A DNA stretch of 48,046 nucleotides from an uncultured Paracoccaceae bacterium (GTDB lineage: Bacteria; Pseudomonadota; Alphaproteobacteria; Rhodobacterales; Rhodobacteraceae), in NCBI GenBank assembly GCA_947492475.1, contig CANLNM010000014.1, positions 1 through 48,046 on the forward strand, in the 5' to 3' direction. This document shows positions 15,210 to 25,535 of this stretch, in pieces (positions within the stretch are counted from its first letter, which is position 1; every line of letters begins with the position of its first letter). A program made the translations under genes and the position numbers. A model generated the notes under the pieces. The model worked only from the letters and a program-made list of their open reading frames with translations. It was not told the origin of the DNA and did no database searches.

Positions 15210-18200
15210 GTGGACAACGTGCAAACAGGAAAGTGGCAGTTTTGGGTCGATCGTGGCGGTACGTTTACAGATATCGTCGCACGTATGCCCAACGGGGCGC
15301 TAAAGACGCATAAACTTTTGTCTGAAAATCCAGAAGTTTACCCCGATGCGGCGGTCCATGGAATCAAGTCATTGCTTGGCCAAGATGCTAACACCGAAAT
15401 CACACCCGGCCAAATCGCAGCGGTCAAAATGGGCACAACGGTTGCGACCAATGCTCTGCTGGAACGCAAAGGTGAACGCACAATTTTGCTGATAACCAAA
15501 GGTCTGCGGGACCTGTTACGTATCGGTTATCAGAATCGGCCGGACCTGTTTGCGCTGAATATTCAACTGCCCGAACTGTTATACGAAGAGGTGATCGAGA
15601 TCGATGAACGTGTTGCAGCGGACGGCACAATCATCCAAGCGCTGGACACAACAAAGGCCCGAACCGCATTGTCACAGGCCTATGGCAAAGGGTTCCGTTC
15701 GGTCGCCATCGCATTGATGCACGGCTATAAATACACCGATCATGAAAAACGATTGGGCGACATGGCGCGCCAAACCGGCTTTCAGCAAATATCCCTGAGC
15801 CACGAAGCCAGCCCCCTGATCAAACTGGTGTCGCGCGGAGACACGGCGGTTGTCGACGCCTATCTTTCTCCGATTTTGCGCCGATATATTGACCAGGTCG
15901 CATCTGCGCTGAACGCCGGAAACGGCGGCTGTGACAGTCTGATGTTCATGCAGTCAAATGGCGGGCTAACGGATGCGGGACGTTTTCAGGGCAAAGACGC
16001 CATTCTATCGGGACCTGCGGGCGGCGTTGTTGGCATGGTGCGCACCGCGGCGGATCTGGGATTTGATCGCTTAATCGGCTTTGATATGGGCGGCACATCC
16101 ACAGATGTTTGCCATTATGCAGGCGAATACGAACGTTCCTTTGAAACCGAAGTCGCCGGCGTGCGGATGCGTGCCCCGATGATGTCGATCCACACGGTCG
16201 CTGCGGGTGGCGGGTCTATTCTGTCCTATCGCGATGGTCGCATGCAGGTCGGCCCAGAAAGCGCGGGCGCAAATCCCGGCCCCGCCGCCTATCGACGTGG
16301 CGGGCCGTTGACGGTGACAGATTGCAACGTGCTGCTGGGCAAATTGCAACCGGATCAGTTTCCATCGGTGTTTGGCCCCAATGCCGATCAACCGTTGGAC
16401 ATAAACGCCGTCAGAGAAAAGTTCGCAACGCTAAAGGCGGACATCGGCACGGACAAATCCGTCGAAGAAATCGCCGAAGGGTTCCTGCGCATCGCCGTTG
16501 AAAACATGGCCAACGCCATCAAACAGATCAGCGTGCAACGTGGCTATGACGTGACACAATACACGATGAACTGCTTTGGGGGTGCAGGTGGTCAGCATGC
16601 CTGTCTGGTGGCGGATACACTGGGAATGGAAAGCATTTTCATTCATCCCTTTGCGGGCGTTTTATCGGCCTTTGGTATGGGGCTTGCGGATGTGCGGTCT
16701 ATTCATGAACACCAGTTCGCTGGATCAATTGACGACATTACCCGCGCTCAAACGGCGCTCGGTCGTTTGATCAATGCCGCCCAATCTGACGTGCGCGCCC
16801 AAGGGATCGCAGATGCAGATATCACCACCATTGTGTCCGCACATATTCGCACCGACGGTGCGCATCAAACCCTGGACGTTCCTTTTGGCACCCCCAAAGA
16901 AATGACCGACAGCTTTAATGCGGCCCATAAAACCCGGTTTGGATTTGTGCCCCATTCGGCGGAATTGATCATTGATTTGCTCACCGCAGAGGCCATCGGG
17001 TCAACGGGCGAAGAGGTAACCCTGCCCGACACGGTGCATATAGACGAAACCACCCAAACCGCGCAGATGTTTTCAGACGGTGGCTGGACAGAGGTGCCAT
17101 TGGTCAATCGCGCCAGTCTGGCAAACGGTGAAACGGTGACGGGCCCTGCGATTTTGACCGAACCCACGGGCACCAACATCATCGAAGATGGCTGGCAGGC
17201 GGAATGCGCGGCGGGGGGCAATCTGGTGCTGCGGCGCATCGTGCCTCTTGCTCGGACCGAAGCGATCGGAACATCCGTTGATCCGGTCATGTTAGAGGTG
17301 TTTAACAACCTATATATGTCCATCGCCGAGCAAATGGGCGCCACTTTGGCCAACACGGCCTATTCGGTGAACATCAAGGAACGGCTCGACTTTTCTTGTG
17401 CCATTTTTGACCAAAACGGCGATCTGGTGGCCAATGCGCCGCACGTTCCGGTCCATCTTGGATCAATGTCGGGCAGCGTTCGGTCGATCCTAAGCGCAAA
17501 TGCAGGCAACATTCGCCCCGGTGACGTGTTCATGATGAACAACCCGTTTAATGGTGGCACCCATTTGCCTGATGTCACCGTGATCACGCCCGTTTTTGAT
17601 GATGCTCAGGAAAACATCATCTACACCGTCGCGTCACGCGGGCATCATGCAGATATTGGCGGAACGACGCCCGGCTCTGCGCCCCCCGACAGCCGCCACA
17701 TAGAAGAAGAAGGCGTGCTGATCGACAATTTCCTATTGGTCAAAGAAGGCGATCTGCAGGAACAGCAAACCCGTGATCTGTTGTCGTCGGCCAAATACCC
17801 CTGCCGCAATGTCGATCAAAATATGGCGGATCTCTCGGCCCAAATCGCCGCCAACGCAACCGGCGCGCGCGAGTTGCAAAAAATCACCCGTCAATTCGGG
17901 TTAGAAACGGTGCATGCTTATATGGGCCACGTGCAGGACAACGCCGAAGAAAGTGTACGTCGCGTTCTGGATGTCCTGCATGATTGCCAGTTTACCTATC
18001 CGTTGGACAGCGGCGCGCAGATCAAGGTGCAGATAACCGTCGATAAAGCGACCCGTTCCGCCAAAATCGACTTTACCGGGACCTCTGATCAGGACGACCT
18101 GAACTATAATGCGCCCCTTTCGATTTGCCGCGCTGTTGTGCTTTATGTGTTTCGCACATTGGTAGGGTCAAACATCCCCATGAACGAAGGCTGTATGAAA

Positions 18201-18812
18201 CCCCTGCACCTGACCGTTCCGCAGGGATCAATGATCAACCCCGATGCACCCGCTGCGGTCATTTCAGGGAATACCGAGGTGTCACAGGCCATTGCAGATA
18301 CGCTGTATGGTGCGCTGGGTGTCATTGCGGGCAGTCAGGGGACGATGAACAATTTTGTTTATGGCAACGACACTTACCAAAACTACGAAACCATCTGTGG
18401 CGGGACCGGCGCGGGGGATGGATTTAACGGAGCCAGCGCCGTTCACAGCCACATGACCAATACCCGCATGACCGATCCCGAAGTGTTGGAAACCCGGTTT
18501 CCCGTGCGCATAGAAGAATTTTCCATCCGGCGCGGCTCTGGCGGGGCTGGGGCCTATCGCGGGGGGGATGGGATTGTGCGCAAGTTGCGTTTCAATGAAC
18601 CAATGACGGTGACAACCCTGACATCGCATCGTCAGACCGCGCCCCATGGCACCGCAGGTGGAATGGCGGGCGCAACCGGTGAAAACGCGGTTGTGCGGCT
18701 GGATGGACATGTTGAACACATGAAAGGAAACGATGTCGCCCACATGAATGCAGGTGATGTGTTTGTGCTGAAATCCCCGGGTGGCGGCGGATATGGAACG
18801 GTTAAATCATAG
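15210..18812 (+). CDS. 5-oxoprolinase / hydantoinase A-B fusion
   Basis: 1200 residues, the length of single-chain 5-oxoprolinases. The HyuA-like half (about 10-690) starts with [13 protein letters not shown] and contains [24 protein letters not shown] and the ATP-site motif [10 protein letters not shown]. The HyuB-like half (about 695-1195) contains [15 protein letters not shown] and [14 protein letters not shown]. Known members open 5-oxo-L-proline to glutamate, or N-methylhydantoin and related rings, with ATP. RPDLFAL and the fused layout favour oxoprolinase, but substrate cannot be fixed. GTG start with AGGAGG five bases before it; an overlapping ATG is out of frame. It is divergent from the TRAP operon, suggesting uptake and ring opening of the same compound. 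Confidence 0.88.
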   Translation: MDNVQTGKWQFWVDRGGTFTDIVARMPNGALKTHKLLSENPEVYPDAAVHGIKSLLGQDANTEITPGQIAAVKMGTTVATNALLERKGERTILLITKGLRDLLRIGYQNRPDLFALNIQLPELLYEEVIEIDERVAADGTIIQALDTTKARTALSQAYGKGFRSVAIALMHGYKYTDHEKRLGDMARQTGFQQISLSHEASPLIKLVSRGDTAVVDAYLSPILRRYIDQVASALNAGNGGCDSLMFMQSNGGLTDAGRFQGKDAILSGPAGGVVGMVRTAADLGFDRLIGFDMGGTSTDVCHYAGEYERSFETEVAGVRMRAPMMSIHTVAAGGGSILSYRDGRMQVGPESAGANPGPAAYRRGGPLTVTDCNVLLGKLQPDQFPSVFGPNADQPLDINAVREKFATLKADIGTDKSVEEIAEGFLRIAVENMANAIKQISVQRGYDVTQYTMNCFGGAGGQHACLVADTLGMESIFIHPFAGVLSAFGMGLADVRSIHEHQFAGSIDDITRAQTALGRLINAAQSDVRAQGIADADITTIVSAHIRTDGAHQTLDVPFGTPKEMTDSFNAAHKTRFGFVPHSAELIIDLLTAEAIGSTGEEVTLPDTVHIDETTQTAQMFSDGGWTEVPLVNRASLANGETVTGPAILTEPTGTNIIEDGWQAECAAGGNLVLRRIVPLARTEAIGTSVDPVMLEVFNNLYMSIAEQMGATLANTAYSVNIKERLDFSCAIFDQNGDLVANAPHVPVHLGSMSGSVRSILSANAGNIRPGDVFMMNNPFNGGTHLPDVTVITPVFDDAQENIIYTVASRGHHADIGGTTPGSAPPDSRHIEEEGVLIDNFLLVKEGDLQEQQTRDLLSSAKYPCRNVDQNMADLSAQIAANATGARELQKITRQFGLETVHAYMGHVQDNAEESVRRVLDVLHDCQFTYPLDSGAQIKVQITVDKATRSAKIDFTGTSDQDDLNYNAPLSICRAVVLYVFRTLVGSNIPMNEGCMKPLHLTVPQGSMINPDAPAAVISGNTEVSQAIADTLYGALGVIAGSQGTMNNFVYGNDTYQNYETICGGTGAGDGFNGASAVHSHMTNTRMTDPEVLETRFPVRIEEFSIRRGSGGAGAYRGGDGIVRKLRFNEPMTVTTLTSHRQTAPHGTAGGMAGATGENAVVRLDGHVEHMKGNDVAHMNAGDVFVLKSPGGGGYGTVKS

Positions 18813-18911
18813 CCAGACATATCTGACCCTCGGCGCGTGCGCGACCTGACAGGCCCGCCTTAGGTCGCAACGCAACGCTTTGGTGCCCCCTGACTGGGGG
18901 CACATCCCCCC
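18813..18911. terminator. Hairpins between convergent genes
   Basis: Two stems lie between convergent stops. GCGACCT/AGGTCGC (18841-18868) has seven pairs and a 14-base loop; GTGCCCCC/GGGGGCAC (18883-18903) has eight pairs and a five-base loop. Neither has a T run, so they may end transcription weakly, or stabilise 3' ends, in both directions. Confidence 0.5.
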
Positions 18912-19985
18912 TTAGGGCGCTGCTGCTGGCTGAACCAACAGATTGGCCGTCTGTTCAGCGGCTTCCAATGCGCCTTCTAGGTAGCCCCCAAAACCAACGG
19001 CTGTTTCTGTCGAAGACAAATGTAACGCCCCTTCCCACAGGTTTCTCAAACTGGCCGGCAATCCATAGCTGGGATGGCTGCGCAATGCCGCCCGATCAGC
19101 CGGTCTGGCAATCATAGGCAGTGTCGCCCAATCCTGAATCACCACATCAAGCGGCGACTTCAGTTCATTTCCAAACAACGCAGCCAGTTGATCGACTGCC
19201 ATTTGCATCACATCGCTTTTGCGCGTTTCGCGAATATCAGCGGGCACGCCCACAAACCCAAACAGCGCATAAGGCCCACCCGACACCAAGGACGCATCGT
19301 GGATTTCCACCATCGGGCCGTGCTGGCTCATGGCGTCGCCCGACAATCCGGCATTCCGCCAATAGGGTTTGTCATAGGTTGCGATGATTTTGGCCTGCCC
19401 TGCCATCCAGGTTGGGATATCCTGCATCCTGCGCATTTGGGCACTGCTCAGCGGCGGGTCAAACGCAATGGTTTGGGCAACAACCCGGGGCGGTATCGCC
19501 AGCACAACCTTGCTAGCCCTAAGGGTTCTGCCATCTGACAGCGTCGCCAAAACGCCGTCTTGGGTCTGTACCAAAGTTGTCAGCCCCGCCCCAACGATCA
19601 ATGCATCCGCCGTCAGGGATTGGGCCAGTGCGCGGGTCAGCATCTCCATCCCCCCGGCGACACGATAGGATCCCTGCATCGACGCAAAGCCGCGCCCGCG
19701 TTGCACCGCCCCCGTCTGATCCTGAAAAACCAGATCACCGGCGGCATATTGTTCAAAAACCTGTATCCCAAACCGTTTGACCAATGCGGCCATCCGCGGC
19801 TGCCCCGGCCAGAACCATGCAGGCCCCAGATCAAAGGAACCACCAGACAGTTCAGCCGTCAGGATGCGCCCGCCCAGCCGATCCTGCATTTCAATTAACC
19901 GATAATCTGATCCGGATTGGTGCAATTGCGATGCCAAAGATAGCCCAGCCAACCCGCCACCAACAACGAGGATATCCGTTTCCAT
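18912..19985 (-). CDS. FAD-dependent amine oxidase (monoamine oxidase-like)
   Basis: 357 residues. The N-terminal FAD motif VVGGGLAGLSLA and the second-glycine pattern DRLGGRI are intact. VAGGMEMLTRAL, LAIPPRV and the C-terminal GFGGYLEGALEAAEQTA are typical of the flavin amine oxidase family. It is short for the family (often 430-500) and lacks a Cys at the position used for covalent flavin, so FAD should be non-covalent. Start ATG overlaps the SDR stop (TGATG); the TTG one codon upstream is rejected. It is probably the last gene of an operon with the SDR and cupin genes. The substrate is an amine or amino acid of unknown identity; there is no signal peptide. Confidence 0.85.
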   Translation of the reverse strand: METDILVVGGGLAGLSLASQLHQSGSDYRLIEMQDRLGGRILTAELSGGSFDLGPAWFWPGQPRMAALVKRFGIQVFEQYAAGDLVFQDQTGAVQRGRGFASMQGSYRVAGGMEMLTRALAQSLTADALIVGAGLTTLVQTQDGVLATLSDGRTLRASKVVLAIPPRVVAQTIAFDPPLSSAQMRRMQDIPTWMAGQAKIIATYDKPYWRNAGLSGDAMSQHGPMVEIHDASLVSGGPYALFGFVGVPADIRETRKSDVMQMAVDQLAALFGNELKSPLDVVIQDWATLPMIARPADRAALRSHPSYGLPASLRNLWEGALHLSSTETAVGFGGYLEGALEAAEQTANLLVQPAAAP

Positions 19986-20662
19986 CAAAACGCCTCGCCC
20001 ATGGGTCTGATGTCTAATTCATGCGTCCAAGTCGAAACCGGTTGTGCGGCCAATGCCAAATAGGTTTGGGCAATATCATCCGGCGCCATCATCCGGGACG
20101 GGTCCATCGCCACCAATGCGCGGCTGGCCTGTGTGTCGACAATGCCATCTAGAATGACATGCGCCACATGCACGCCTTTGGGGCCATATTCCCGTGCAAG
20201 CGATTGGGTCAACGCCCGCAGCCCCGCTTTGGCAGTGGCAAAGGCCGCAAAGTTTTTGCCCCCCCGCAGACTGGCCGTTGCGCCAGAGACAATAAATGTC
20301 CCCCCACCTGCCGCCGCCATGCTGGGCAACACCGTTCGCGCCAAATTCACCGCCGAAATCACCATGGACCGCCAGGTTTCCTCAAATTCGGCATTCGACG
20401 TGTTTTCAAACTCTGAAATCACCAACTTGGCCGCGTTATGCACAACCAGCTGCGGCGCGCCATGGGCCGCGATCAGATCAAGTATCTGCTGTTCGGTTTG
20501 GGGCGCGTCGGTCAAATCAACCCTCAGCGTATTCGGCCCTGCCCCCTTTGGCAGGGACCGGTTCAGCCCATAGGCGTTATAGCCGCTTTGATCAAAACTG
20601 TGCAGCAATGCCTGCCCCAAACCGGCACCAGCACCCGCAACAATCGCAAGGGGACGGGACAT
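19985..20662 (-). CDS. Short-chain dehydrogenase/reductase lacking the catalytic Tyr
   Basis: 225 residues from an ATG with GGAGGAG upstream; a longer frame without a ribosome site is rejected. The nucleotide motif is AGAGAGLGQ, and the NNAG block is replaced by HNAAKL. At the active site the usual YxxxK reads FATAK (F141, K145), so the proton-donating tyrosine is missing. Some SDR subgroups carry this change, so the protein may be a specialised or weakly active enzyme. It sits two bases after the cupin gene stop and shares a base with the amine oxidase start, so the three are translated from one message. Confidence 0.85.
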   Translation of the reverse strand: MSRPLAIVAGAGAGLGQALLHSFDQSGYNAYGLNRSLPKGAGPNTLRVDLTDAPQTEQQILDLIAAHGAPQLVVHNAAKLVISEFENTSNAEFEETWRSMVISAVNLARTVLPSMAAAGGGTFIVSGATASLRGGKNFAAFATAKAGLRALTQSLAREYGPKGVHVAHVILDGIVDTQASRALVAMDPSRMMAPDDIAQTYLALAAQPVSTWTHELDIRPMGEAF

Positions 20663-20664
20663 GG

Positions 20665-21345
20665 TTAAACTCCTCCGTTTGGGGCTGTTTGCGGCAAGGC
20701 AAGATGGTCGGATTTGATCCAAAGCCGTGCGCCCTTTGGCCCTGATGTTGCGCTTAGCAGTGCGCCCGCAGGCAGGCGCAACCAGGAATTGGCCTCAAAA
20801 ACTTCGCCACTTTCCTCAATGCTCCCTTCCAGAACCAATGCTTCAAACCCTTTGTGATCTGCATTCTGCACCGTCACCGACGGGTCCCAGATTTCGATAC
20901 GCACGCATTCGCGCGCATCCTTGAACAATGGGATTTCACAAACCCCATCTGCAACCGGCTGGGGCGTTTGGGCATGTGTGTCGATAACCATCTGGTTGCG
21001 ATCCTCGGGATCAAACTGCCAGAGTTTCACAAATATGATCGCCCCATCCGCCGCGCTTGGCGTGTGCGACGTGGTCGGCGGATTGCGCACGTATGTGCCC
21101 GCTGGGAAATCACCATGTTCATCCTGAAACACCCCCTCCAACACCAAAAACTCTTCGCCGCCGGTATGGGTATGTGCCGAAAACGCACTGCCAGGTTCAT
21201 AGCGCACAATTGACGTGGCGCGTGCGACCTCTGCGCCGATCCGGTCCAAAGGGCGGCGATCCACACCTTTCATCGGGGATGCGATCCATGGCTCTTGGTC
21301 GGAATGCACCGCAGCGCGCTGGTCGAAATTTGCGTTCTTGTCCAT
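20665..21345 (-). CDS. ChrR-like double cupin protein
   Basis: 226 residues with two cupin halves. The first has H58, H60 and a following Glu in HTHTGGEEFLVLEG, with H94 in PPTTSHTP, a metal site like that of the C-terminal cupin of the anti-sigma factor ChrR. The second (about 130-215) keeps the barrel pattern (GFEALVLEGS, NSWLRLPAG) but has lost the His ligands. The zinc-finger-like N-terminal domain that binds sigma in ChrR is absent, so it is not an anti-sigma factor. The role may be a metal-dependent enzyme or sensor. First gene of the operon behind a TetR-like palindrome. Confidence 0.82.
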   Translation of the reverse strand: MDKNANFDQRAAVHSDQEPWIASPMKGVDRRPLDRIGAEVARATSIVRYEPGSAFSAHTHTGGEEFLVLEGVFQDEHGDFPAGTYVRNPPTTSHTPSAADGAIIFVKLWQFDPEDRNQMVIDTHAQTPQPVADGVCEIPLFKDARECVRIEIWDPSVTVQNADHKGFEALVLEGSIEESGEVFEANSWLRLPAGALLSATSGPKGARLWIKSDHLALPQTAPNGGV

Positions 21346-21453
21346 GTCTTTGCCTTTTCGGGTCTGGATTGAAATCGGGCGAGTTGCGTAGTCGCGGATG
21401 TAATTCCTGAACGGCCGGGTTGATGTGGCTACGCTTGGATCACATCCACTTAC

Positions 21454-21467
21454 CTACCTACAGGTAG
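21454..21467. promoter_or_regulatory. TetR-like operator before the cupin-SDR-amine oxidase operon
   Basis: CTACCT-AC-AGGTAG is a perfect six-plus-six inverted repeat, with an extra TACCTAC overlap to its left. This shape is common for TetR-family operators. It lies about 110 bases before the cupin start on the minus strand and a similar distance before the exonuclease gene on the plus strand. No TetR gene is in the window, so the regulator must be encoded elsewhere. Confidence 0.45.
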
Positions 21468-21574
21468 ACTGAAAGATAGGAACCACGCCCTGCCCTGTCA
21501 ACGCCCCCCCAACATATTTCCTCAACCCGGTTTTCCGCTTTGCCTCTTGGGTAGAAAGTGGGACACTCTCGTTT

Positions 21575-22192
21575 ATGAACGAAGTTGCGCCCTACTCACT
21601 TCCATCTTGTTTTGGCCAAACCGACCCGTTGCCCACCAACCTAAGGTTCATCGCCTTGGACGTGGAAACCGCAGCCTATGATGTGGCAAGCATCTGCCAA
21701 ATTGGTCTGGCTTTTGTTGGATTTGACGGCGCAATTTCCACCCACAGCGCCTATATTGATCCGCAAATGCCCTTTGCGGCGGGCAACACCCGGTTGCATG
21801 GGATCAGCGCCACAACCGTGCAAAACGCCCCTAGTTTTGCTGACATACTGCCCGATCTTCGCCCCATCCTAGAGGCCATTCCGCTGGTGCAGCACAGCCG
21901 CTTTGATGAAAAAGCGTTTGATGCCGCCTGTCGGCAGGCAGATTTACCGATTTTGAAATCGCGCTGGTCGGATAGCGTTGCGATCGCCCGTCAGGCCTGG
22001 CCCGAATTGAAGGGCAATGGCGGTCATGGATTGGCCAATCTCAAACAGGTTCTGAACCTGCAATTCAAACACCACGACGCCGGAGAAGACGCCCGCGCCG
22101 CCGCCCAAGTTGTGCTAAAGGCAGAGGCGGCTATGGGGCGCAAAATCCAGTGGTTAAACGCCGCGCAGCAGCTGGCGTTTAACTTTGGCTGA
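21575..22192 (+). CDS. DEDDh exonuclease (DnaQ/epsilon-like)
   Basis: 205-residue 3'-5' exonuclease domain protein. The four acidic/His motifs are visible: D29 and E31 in ALDVET, D111 in HSRFDEKAF, and H167 and D172 in HHDAGEDA. Metal-dependent removal of nucleotides from single-stranded DNA or RNA is the family reaction. It has no polymerase-binding tail of the epsilon subunit and no BRCT domain, so it is a stand-alone DnaQ-like nuclease of unassigned role. It converges on the DUF1348-like gene with five bases between stops. Confidence 0.88.
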   Translation: MNEVAPYSLPSCFGQTDPLPTNLRFIALDVETAAYDVASICQIGLAFVGFDGAISTHSAYIDPQMPFAAGNTRLHGISATTVQNAPSFADILPDLRPILEAIPLVQHSRFDEKAFDAACRQADLPILKSRWSDSVAIARQAWPELKGNGGHGLANLKQVLNLQFKHHDAGEDARAAAQVVLKAEAAMGRKIQWLNAAQQLAFNFG

Positions 22193-22197
22193 TTAGA

Positions 22198-22665
22198 TCA
22201 CAACCCCAGATCAGACAAACCGGGGTGATCATCCGGACGCCGCCCCAATGGCCAGTGAAACAGGCGGTCTTTTTCGTCAATGGGCAGATCATTGATGCTG
22301 GCATGGCGGTTTTGCATCAGACCGTTTTCGGCAAATTCCCAGTTTTCATTGCCATAAGAGCGAAACCAATTGCCGCTATCATCCCGCCATTCATAGGCAT
22401 AGCGCACGGCAATTCTGTTTTCGGTAAAGGCCCATAATTCCTTGATCAGCCGGTATTCATTTTCCCGGATCCACTTGCTGGTCAAAAACGCCTCTGCTTC
22501 GTTGCGATTGGTGGCAAACAGCGCGCGGTTGCGCCACTTTGTATCCAGCATATAGGCCGTCGCGACTTTGGCGGCGTCCCGGCTGTTCCAGCCATCTTCG
22601 GCCAAACGGATTTTTTGTATCGCGGTTTCACGACTAAATGGGGGCAAAGGCGGGCGCGTTTCCAT
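22198..22665 (-). CDS. DUF1348 / NTF2-like protein
   Basis: 155 residues from the ATG that has GAAAGGAT upstream; an in-frame GTG eight codons earlier overlaps the previous stop and is less likely. The sequence [35 protein letters not shown] and [24 protein letters not shown] is characteristic of the DUF1348 group, which adopts an NTF2/SnoaL cone fold. Function is not known for the family. It is probably the third gene of an operon with the GST and the PPOX-ferredoxin fusion. Confidence 0.85.
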   Translation of the reverse strand: METRPPLPPFSRETAIQKIRLAEDGWNSRDAAKVATAYMLDTKWRNRALFATNRNEAEAFLTSKWIRENEYRLIKELWAFTENRIAVRYAYEWRDDSGNWFRSYGNENWEFAENGLMQNRHASINDLPIDEKDRLFHWPLGRRPDDHPGLSDLGL

Positions 22666-22685
22666 AGGATATCCTTTCGATGGGA

Positions 22686-24749
22686 TCACAGGTCTAAAAT
22701 CAGTTCTTGGGTGTTTTCAGCCGGAACAGCACAGCAGATCAGAACCTCATCCGGGGCGTGATCCGCCGTCACCGGTATGCGATACGCCACCTCGCCGGAC
22801 AGCTTTTTGGTCGCGCAGCTGCCACAACTGCCGCTGCGACAGGAAAACGCCGGTGCCAGCCCATGTGCCTCTGCAGTTTCGAGGATCGTCGCATCGCCTT
22901 TGACCCAATGATGTTCAAAGCCAGACCGTTCGAATTTGATTGTGCTCACCTCTGCTTGGGCAAGGATGGCGGGCGGATTTGCCGTTTCGTCAGGGCGGCG
23001 CACCAGTGATGCGGGTCCAAACGCCTCAGCGAAAATACGGGCATCCTGTGCGCCCAACGCGCGCAATGCATCATAGATCGCCTGCATAAACCGCGGTGGG
23101 CCGCAGAGGTAAAAGTCATAATCATCATAAGGCAAAGCGGCCTGTATCAACGGCGCGTCGATGAAACCGCTGGCGTGAAAATCGACACCTTGCTGTTCAT
23201 CTTGGCTGGGTTTTTCAATGATGGAAAAATAGCGCAACTTGCCGTTTGATTGGGCCTCAGCCGCGCGAAAATCGTCAAAAAACGCGCGGTCTTTGGTGGT
23301 TTGGGCCGCATGAAGGATCGTTGTCGGACGCAAATGCCGTTTGCGAATGCCTTCGTTCAGCACATGCCGGGTCATCGACATCATCGGCGTAATCCCAACG
23401 CCGCCTGCGATCAAAACGACGGGCCGCTGATCTAAGGCATCCATATTAAACGCGCCTTTTGGGGCCTTGGTTTCGATCACATCCCCCACCCGAACGGCGT
23501 CATGCAGGTAATTTGACATCGCGCCATTGGGTTCGCGTTTCACCGAAATACGATACCGCAGATCACCGGGGGCAGAGGACATCGAATAGGTCCGCGTAAC
23601 GGGTTTGCCAGCCCCCAAATCGGCCCGCATCGTCAGAAACTGCCCCGGTTCAAACGGCAAAAGCGGCGTGTCATCCACCGGTTCCAAGGTGAAGGATCGG
23701 ATGACGTCGCTTTCGTCTTTGATCGCAGCAACACGCAAAGGGCGCCATGTATTTCGGTGCTGTTCGGCCTGTTGGCGGGCCAGCGACATGGCCCAGTTAT
23801 CCGCCATCAAGGCATTTGGGGAATAGTCCCCAAGTTGCGCCCGGAACGGCAGGGCATCATAGATGCGCAAACCGTGATCCAGATGAAACCGCCACCCGCG
23901 TTCTGCGCCGTGAAAGGCCTGTACCTCTGGGTGATCGTCCCAAAGCATTTCAACACGCCCAGTCAACATCAAAACATCACCGGTTTCAAAATCCGGGAAC
24001 ATCAGTCCCGCCTTGGGATTCACCAGAAAATTCCCGATCGTGTTAAAGAAATTATTGCCCGAATAATCCGGGATGGTCAGCGTGTTGCCCTCGACTTTGA
24101 CAAAACCGCTGCGGCCACCGCGATGCGAAACATCCACGCCTTCGGCCACCGGATTGCGATCAGGTTGAACGTAGCTGGACACAAAAAACGTGTTGCTGTT
24201 CGCAATGAAATCCCGGGCGGCGGCGTCAAGTTCTCTGAATTTATCCGTGGCTTGCCGTTCGATTTGCGCAGCCGGCGCACGGACAAATCTAAGGGCGCGG
24301 GTTTGTATATATTGCGGGCAATTGCCAAAGGATTGCACCACATCCAACTGCACGTTATCCGCCGTTTGGCTGGTGATCTGCGCGTTCATCCGGTTGCGGC
24401 GACGTGTGGCCAATTCGATCCCCAACAGCCCCACTGGCGCGCCTGTCGTCAAAGTTGCGGCCAACGGATCATCCGGCAGCGGCTGTGCTGTGATCGACAA
24501 TCGTTTGTTGGTGGGCGATTCAATGAACCCCTTACCCCCGGTCAAAATCGAAGCCCAAGGCCAGCCGTGATCATCCACACTGCCCATGACAACAAAGGGC
24601 AATTGTTCAAAAAACGCACGATGCTGATCCGGCATAAAGGGACGGATTGCGATTTTGCCAATGGGTTTCATCGCCTCCAGACGACCGGCACGGGCCTGGG
24701 CCTGCTGTTCGCCCAAATGAAACGATGGCGTGGAAACTGGATCAGTCAT
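22686..24749 (-). CDS. PPOX-like / flavin reductase / 2Fe-2S ferredoxin fusion
   Basis: 687 residues with three parts. Residues about 35-290 are a pyridoxamine-phosphate-oxidase-like split barrel ([21 protein letters not shown]). Residues about 335-590 form a ferredoxin-NADP reductase module: the FAD-binding RTYSMSSAP near 384 and the nucleotide site GGVGITPM near 448. Residues about 600-687 are a plant-type 2Fe-2S ferredoxin, with ligands in CRSGSCGSC (CX4CX2C, near 638-646) and a final Cys in LICCAVP. Electrons would flow from NAD(P)H through flavin and the cluster to the PPOX-like end, or the reverse. The architecture occurs in other proteobacteria, but its substrate is unclear. It lies 63 bases after the GST gene. 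Confidence 0.88.
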   Translation of the reverse strand: MTDPVSTPSFHLGEQQAQARAGRLEAMKPIGKIAIRPFMPDQHRAFFEQLPFVVMGSVDDHGWPWASILTGGKGFIESPTNKRLSITAQPLPDDPLAATLTTGAPVGLLGIELATRRRNRMNAQITSQTADNVQLDVVQSFGNCPQYIQTRALRFVRAPAAQIERQATDKFRELDAAARDFIANSNTFFVSSYVQPDRNPVAEGVDVSHRGGRSGFVKVEGNTLTIPDYSGNNFFNTIGNFLVNPKAGLMFPDFETGDVLMLTGRVEMLWDDHPEVQAFHGAERGWRFHLDHGLRIYDALPFRAQLGDYSPNALMADNWAMSLARQQAEQHRNTWRPLRVAAIKDESDVIRSFTLEPVDDTPLLPFEPGQFLTMRADLGAGKPVTRTYSMSSAPGDLRYRISVKREPNGAMSNYLHDAVRVGDVIETKAPKGAFNMDALDQRPVVLIAGGVGITPMMSMTRHVLNEGIRKRHLRPTTILHAAQTTKDRAFFDDFRAAEAQSNGKLRYFSIIEKPSQDEQQGVDFHASGFIDAPLIQAALPYDDYDFYLCGPPRFMQAIYDALRALGAQDARIFAEAFGPASLVRRPDETANPPAILAQAEVSTIKFERSGFEHHWVKGDATILETAEAHGLAPAFSCRSGSCGSCATKKLSGEVAYRIPVTADHAPDEVLICCAVPAENTQELILDL

Positions 24750-24812
24750 GTCGCACCTCAGGGATTGGGTTGGCTTGGCCCAGATGGTCCGGGACCAAGC
24801 CTTGGATCTGGC

Positions 24813-25442
24813 TTATGCAGGCTCTGCCAGCAGACCGGCGGGCGTTGACGGCATGGCAACGAAGCGGTCTAACGCTTCGATATTGCTCAGCAAACGGCGC
24901 ACATTTGGGTATGGGTCCAACGAAACGCCGCCTTCGGGAGCATGCGCTGTGTAGCTATAGATCGCCACATCCGCGATGGTCACCGTGTCCCCAACCAAGA
25001 AGTCGCGACCGTCCAGATGCGCGTCGAGTTTGGTCAAAACTTTGGCCGCTGTGGCTTTGCAAAAATCTGGGTCAAATGGGGCGTTGAACACGGTGATCAA
25101 TCGCGCTGCCGCTGGGCCAAACGCCAATTCACCCGCTGCCAATGTCAGAAATTTCTGCACTTGCGCTTCGCCGATGGGATCGCTGGGAATGTAGGTTGGG
25201 GCATATTTGCGGGCGAGATAAACCAAAATGGCATTGCTGTCGGAAATGACGGCGTCGCCATCTTCGATCACGGGCACCTGACCCACAGGATTGAGCGCTA
25301 GGAAACTGTCCTGTTTATGCGCGCCCCCAGCCAGGTCAACATTGACGACTTCGTGGTTGATCCCAGCCAGATTGGCAAACAGGACAACCCGGTGCGCATG
25401 ACCAGATAGTGGAAAACTGTGGATACGAACGGCGTTAGACAT
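24813..25442 (-). CDS. Glutathione S-transferase
   Basis: 209 residues. The thioredoxin-like N-terminal domain (1-80) has SFPLSGHAHRVVLFANLAG, NPVGQVPVIEDGD with the cis-proline, and the glutathione gamma-glutamyl site ISDSNAILVYLA. The helical domain (90-205) has the hydrophobic staple motif FLVGDTVTIADVAIYSY. I chose the ATG eight bases after AAGGA; an ATG three codons earlier touches the ribosome site, and the longer upstream open frame runs into the divergent LysR gene. Detoxification or ligand handling is the family role. It leads the operon with the PPOX fusion and DUF1348-like genes and is divergent from a LysR regulator. Confidence 0.9.
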   Translation of the reverse strand: MSNAVRIHSFPLSGHAHRVVLFANLAGINHEVVNVDLAGGAHKQDSFLALNPVGQVPVIEDGDAVISDSNAILVYLARKYAPTYIPSDPIGEAQVQKFLTLAAGELAFGPAAARLITVFNAPFDPDFCKATAAKVLTKLDAHLDGRDFLVGDTVTIADVAIYSYTAHAPEGGVSLDPYPNVRRLLSNIEALDRFVAMPSTPAGLLAEPA

Positions 25443-25535
25443 CTGTGTCATCCTTTTGTTTGAACCGGGCTTGGTCCCGGCGATGCACAGTGAATAGCTT
25501 GCGACGGTCAGGGCGATAATATACCTATGCGTTGA

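Noticed and set aside
23757-24848. A 363-codon plus-strand frame opposite the PPOX-ferredoxin fusion
   Set aside because: It lies antisense to clear flavin and iron-sulfur motifs and shows Arg/His/Gln-rich antisense composition.
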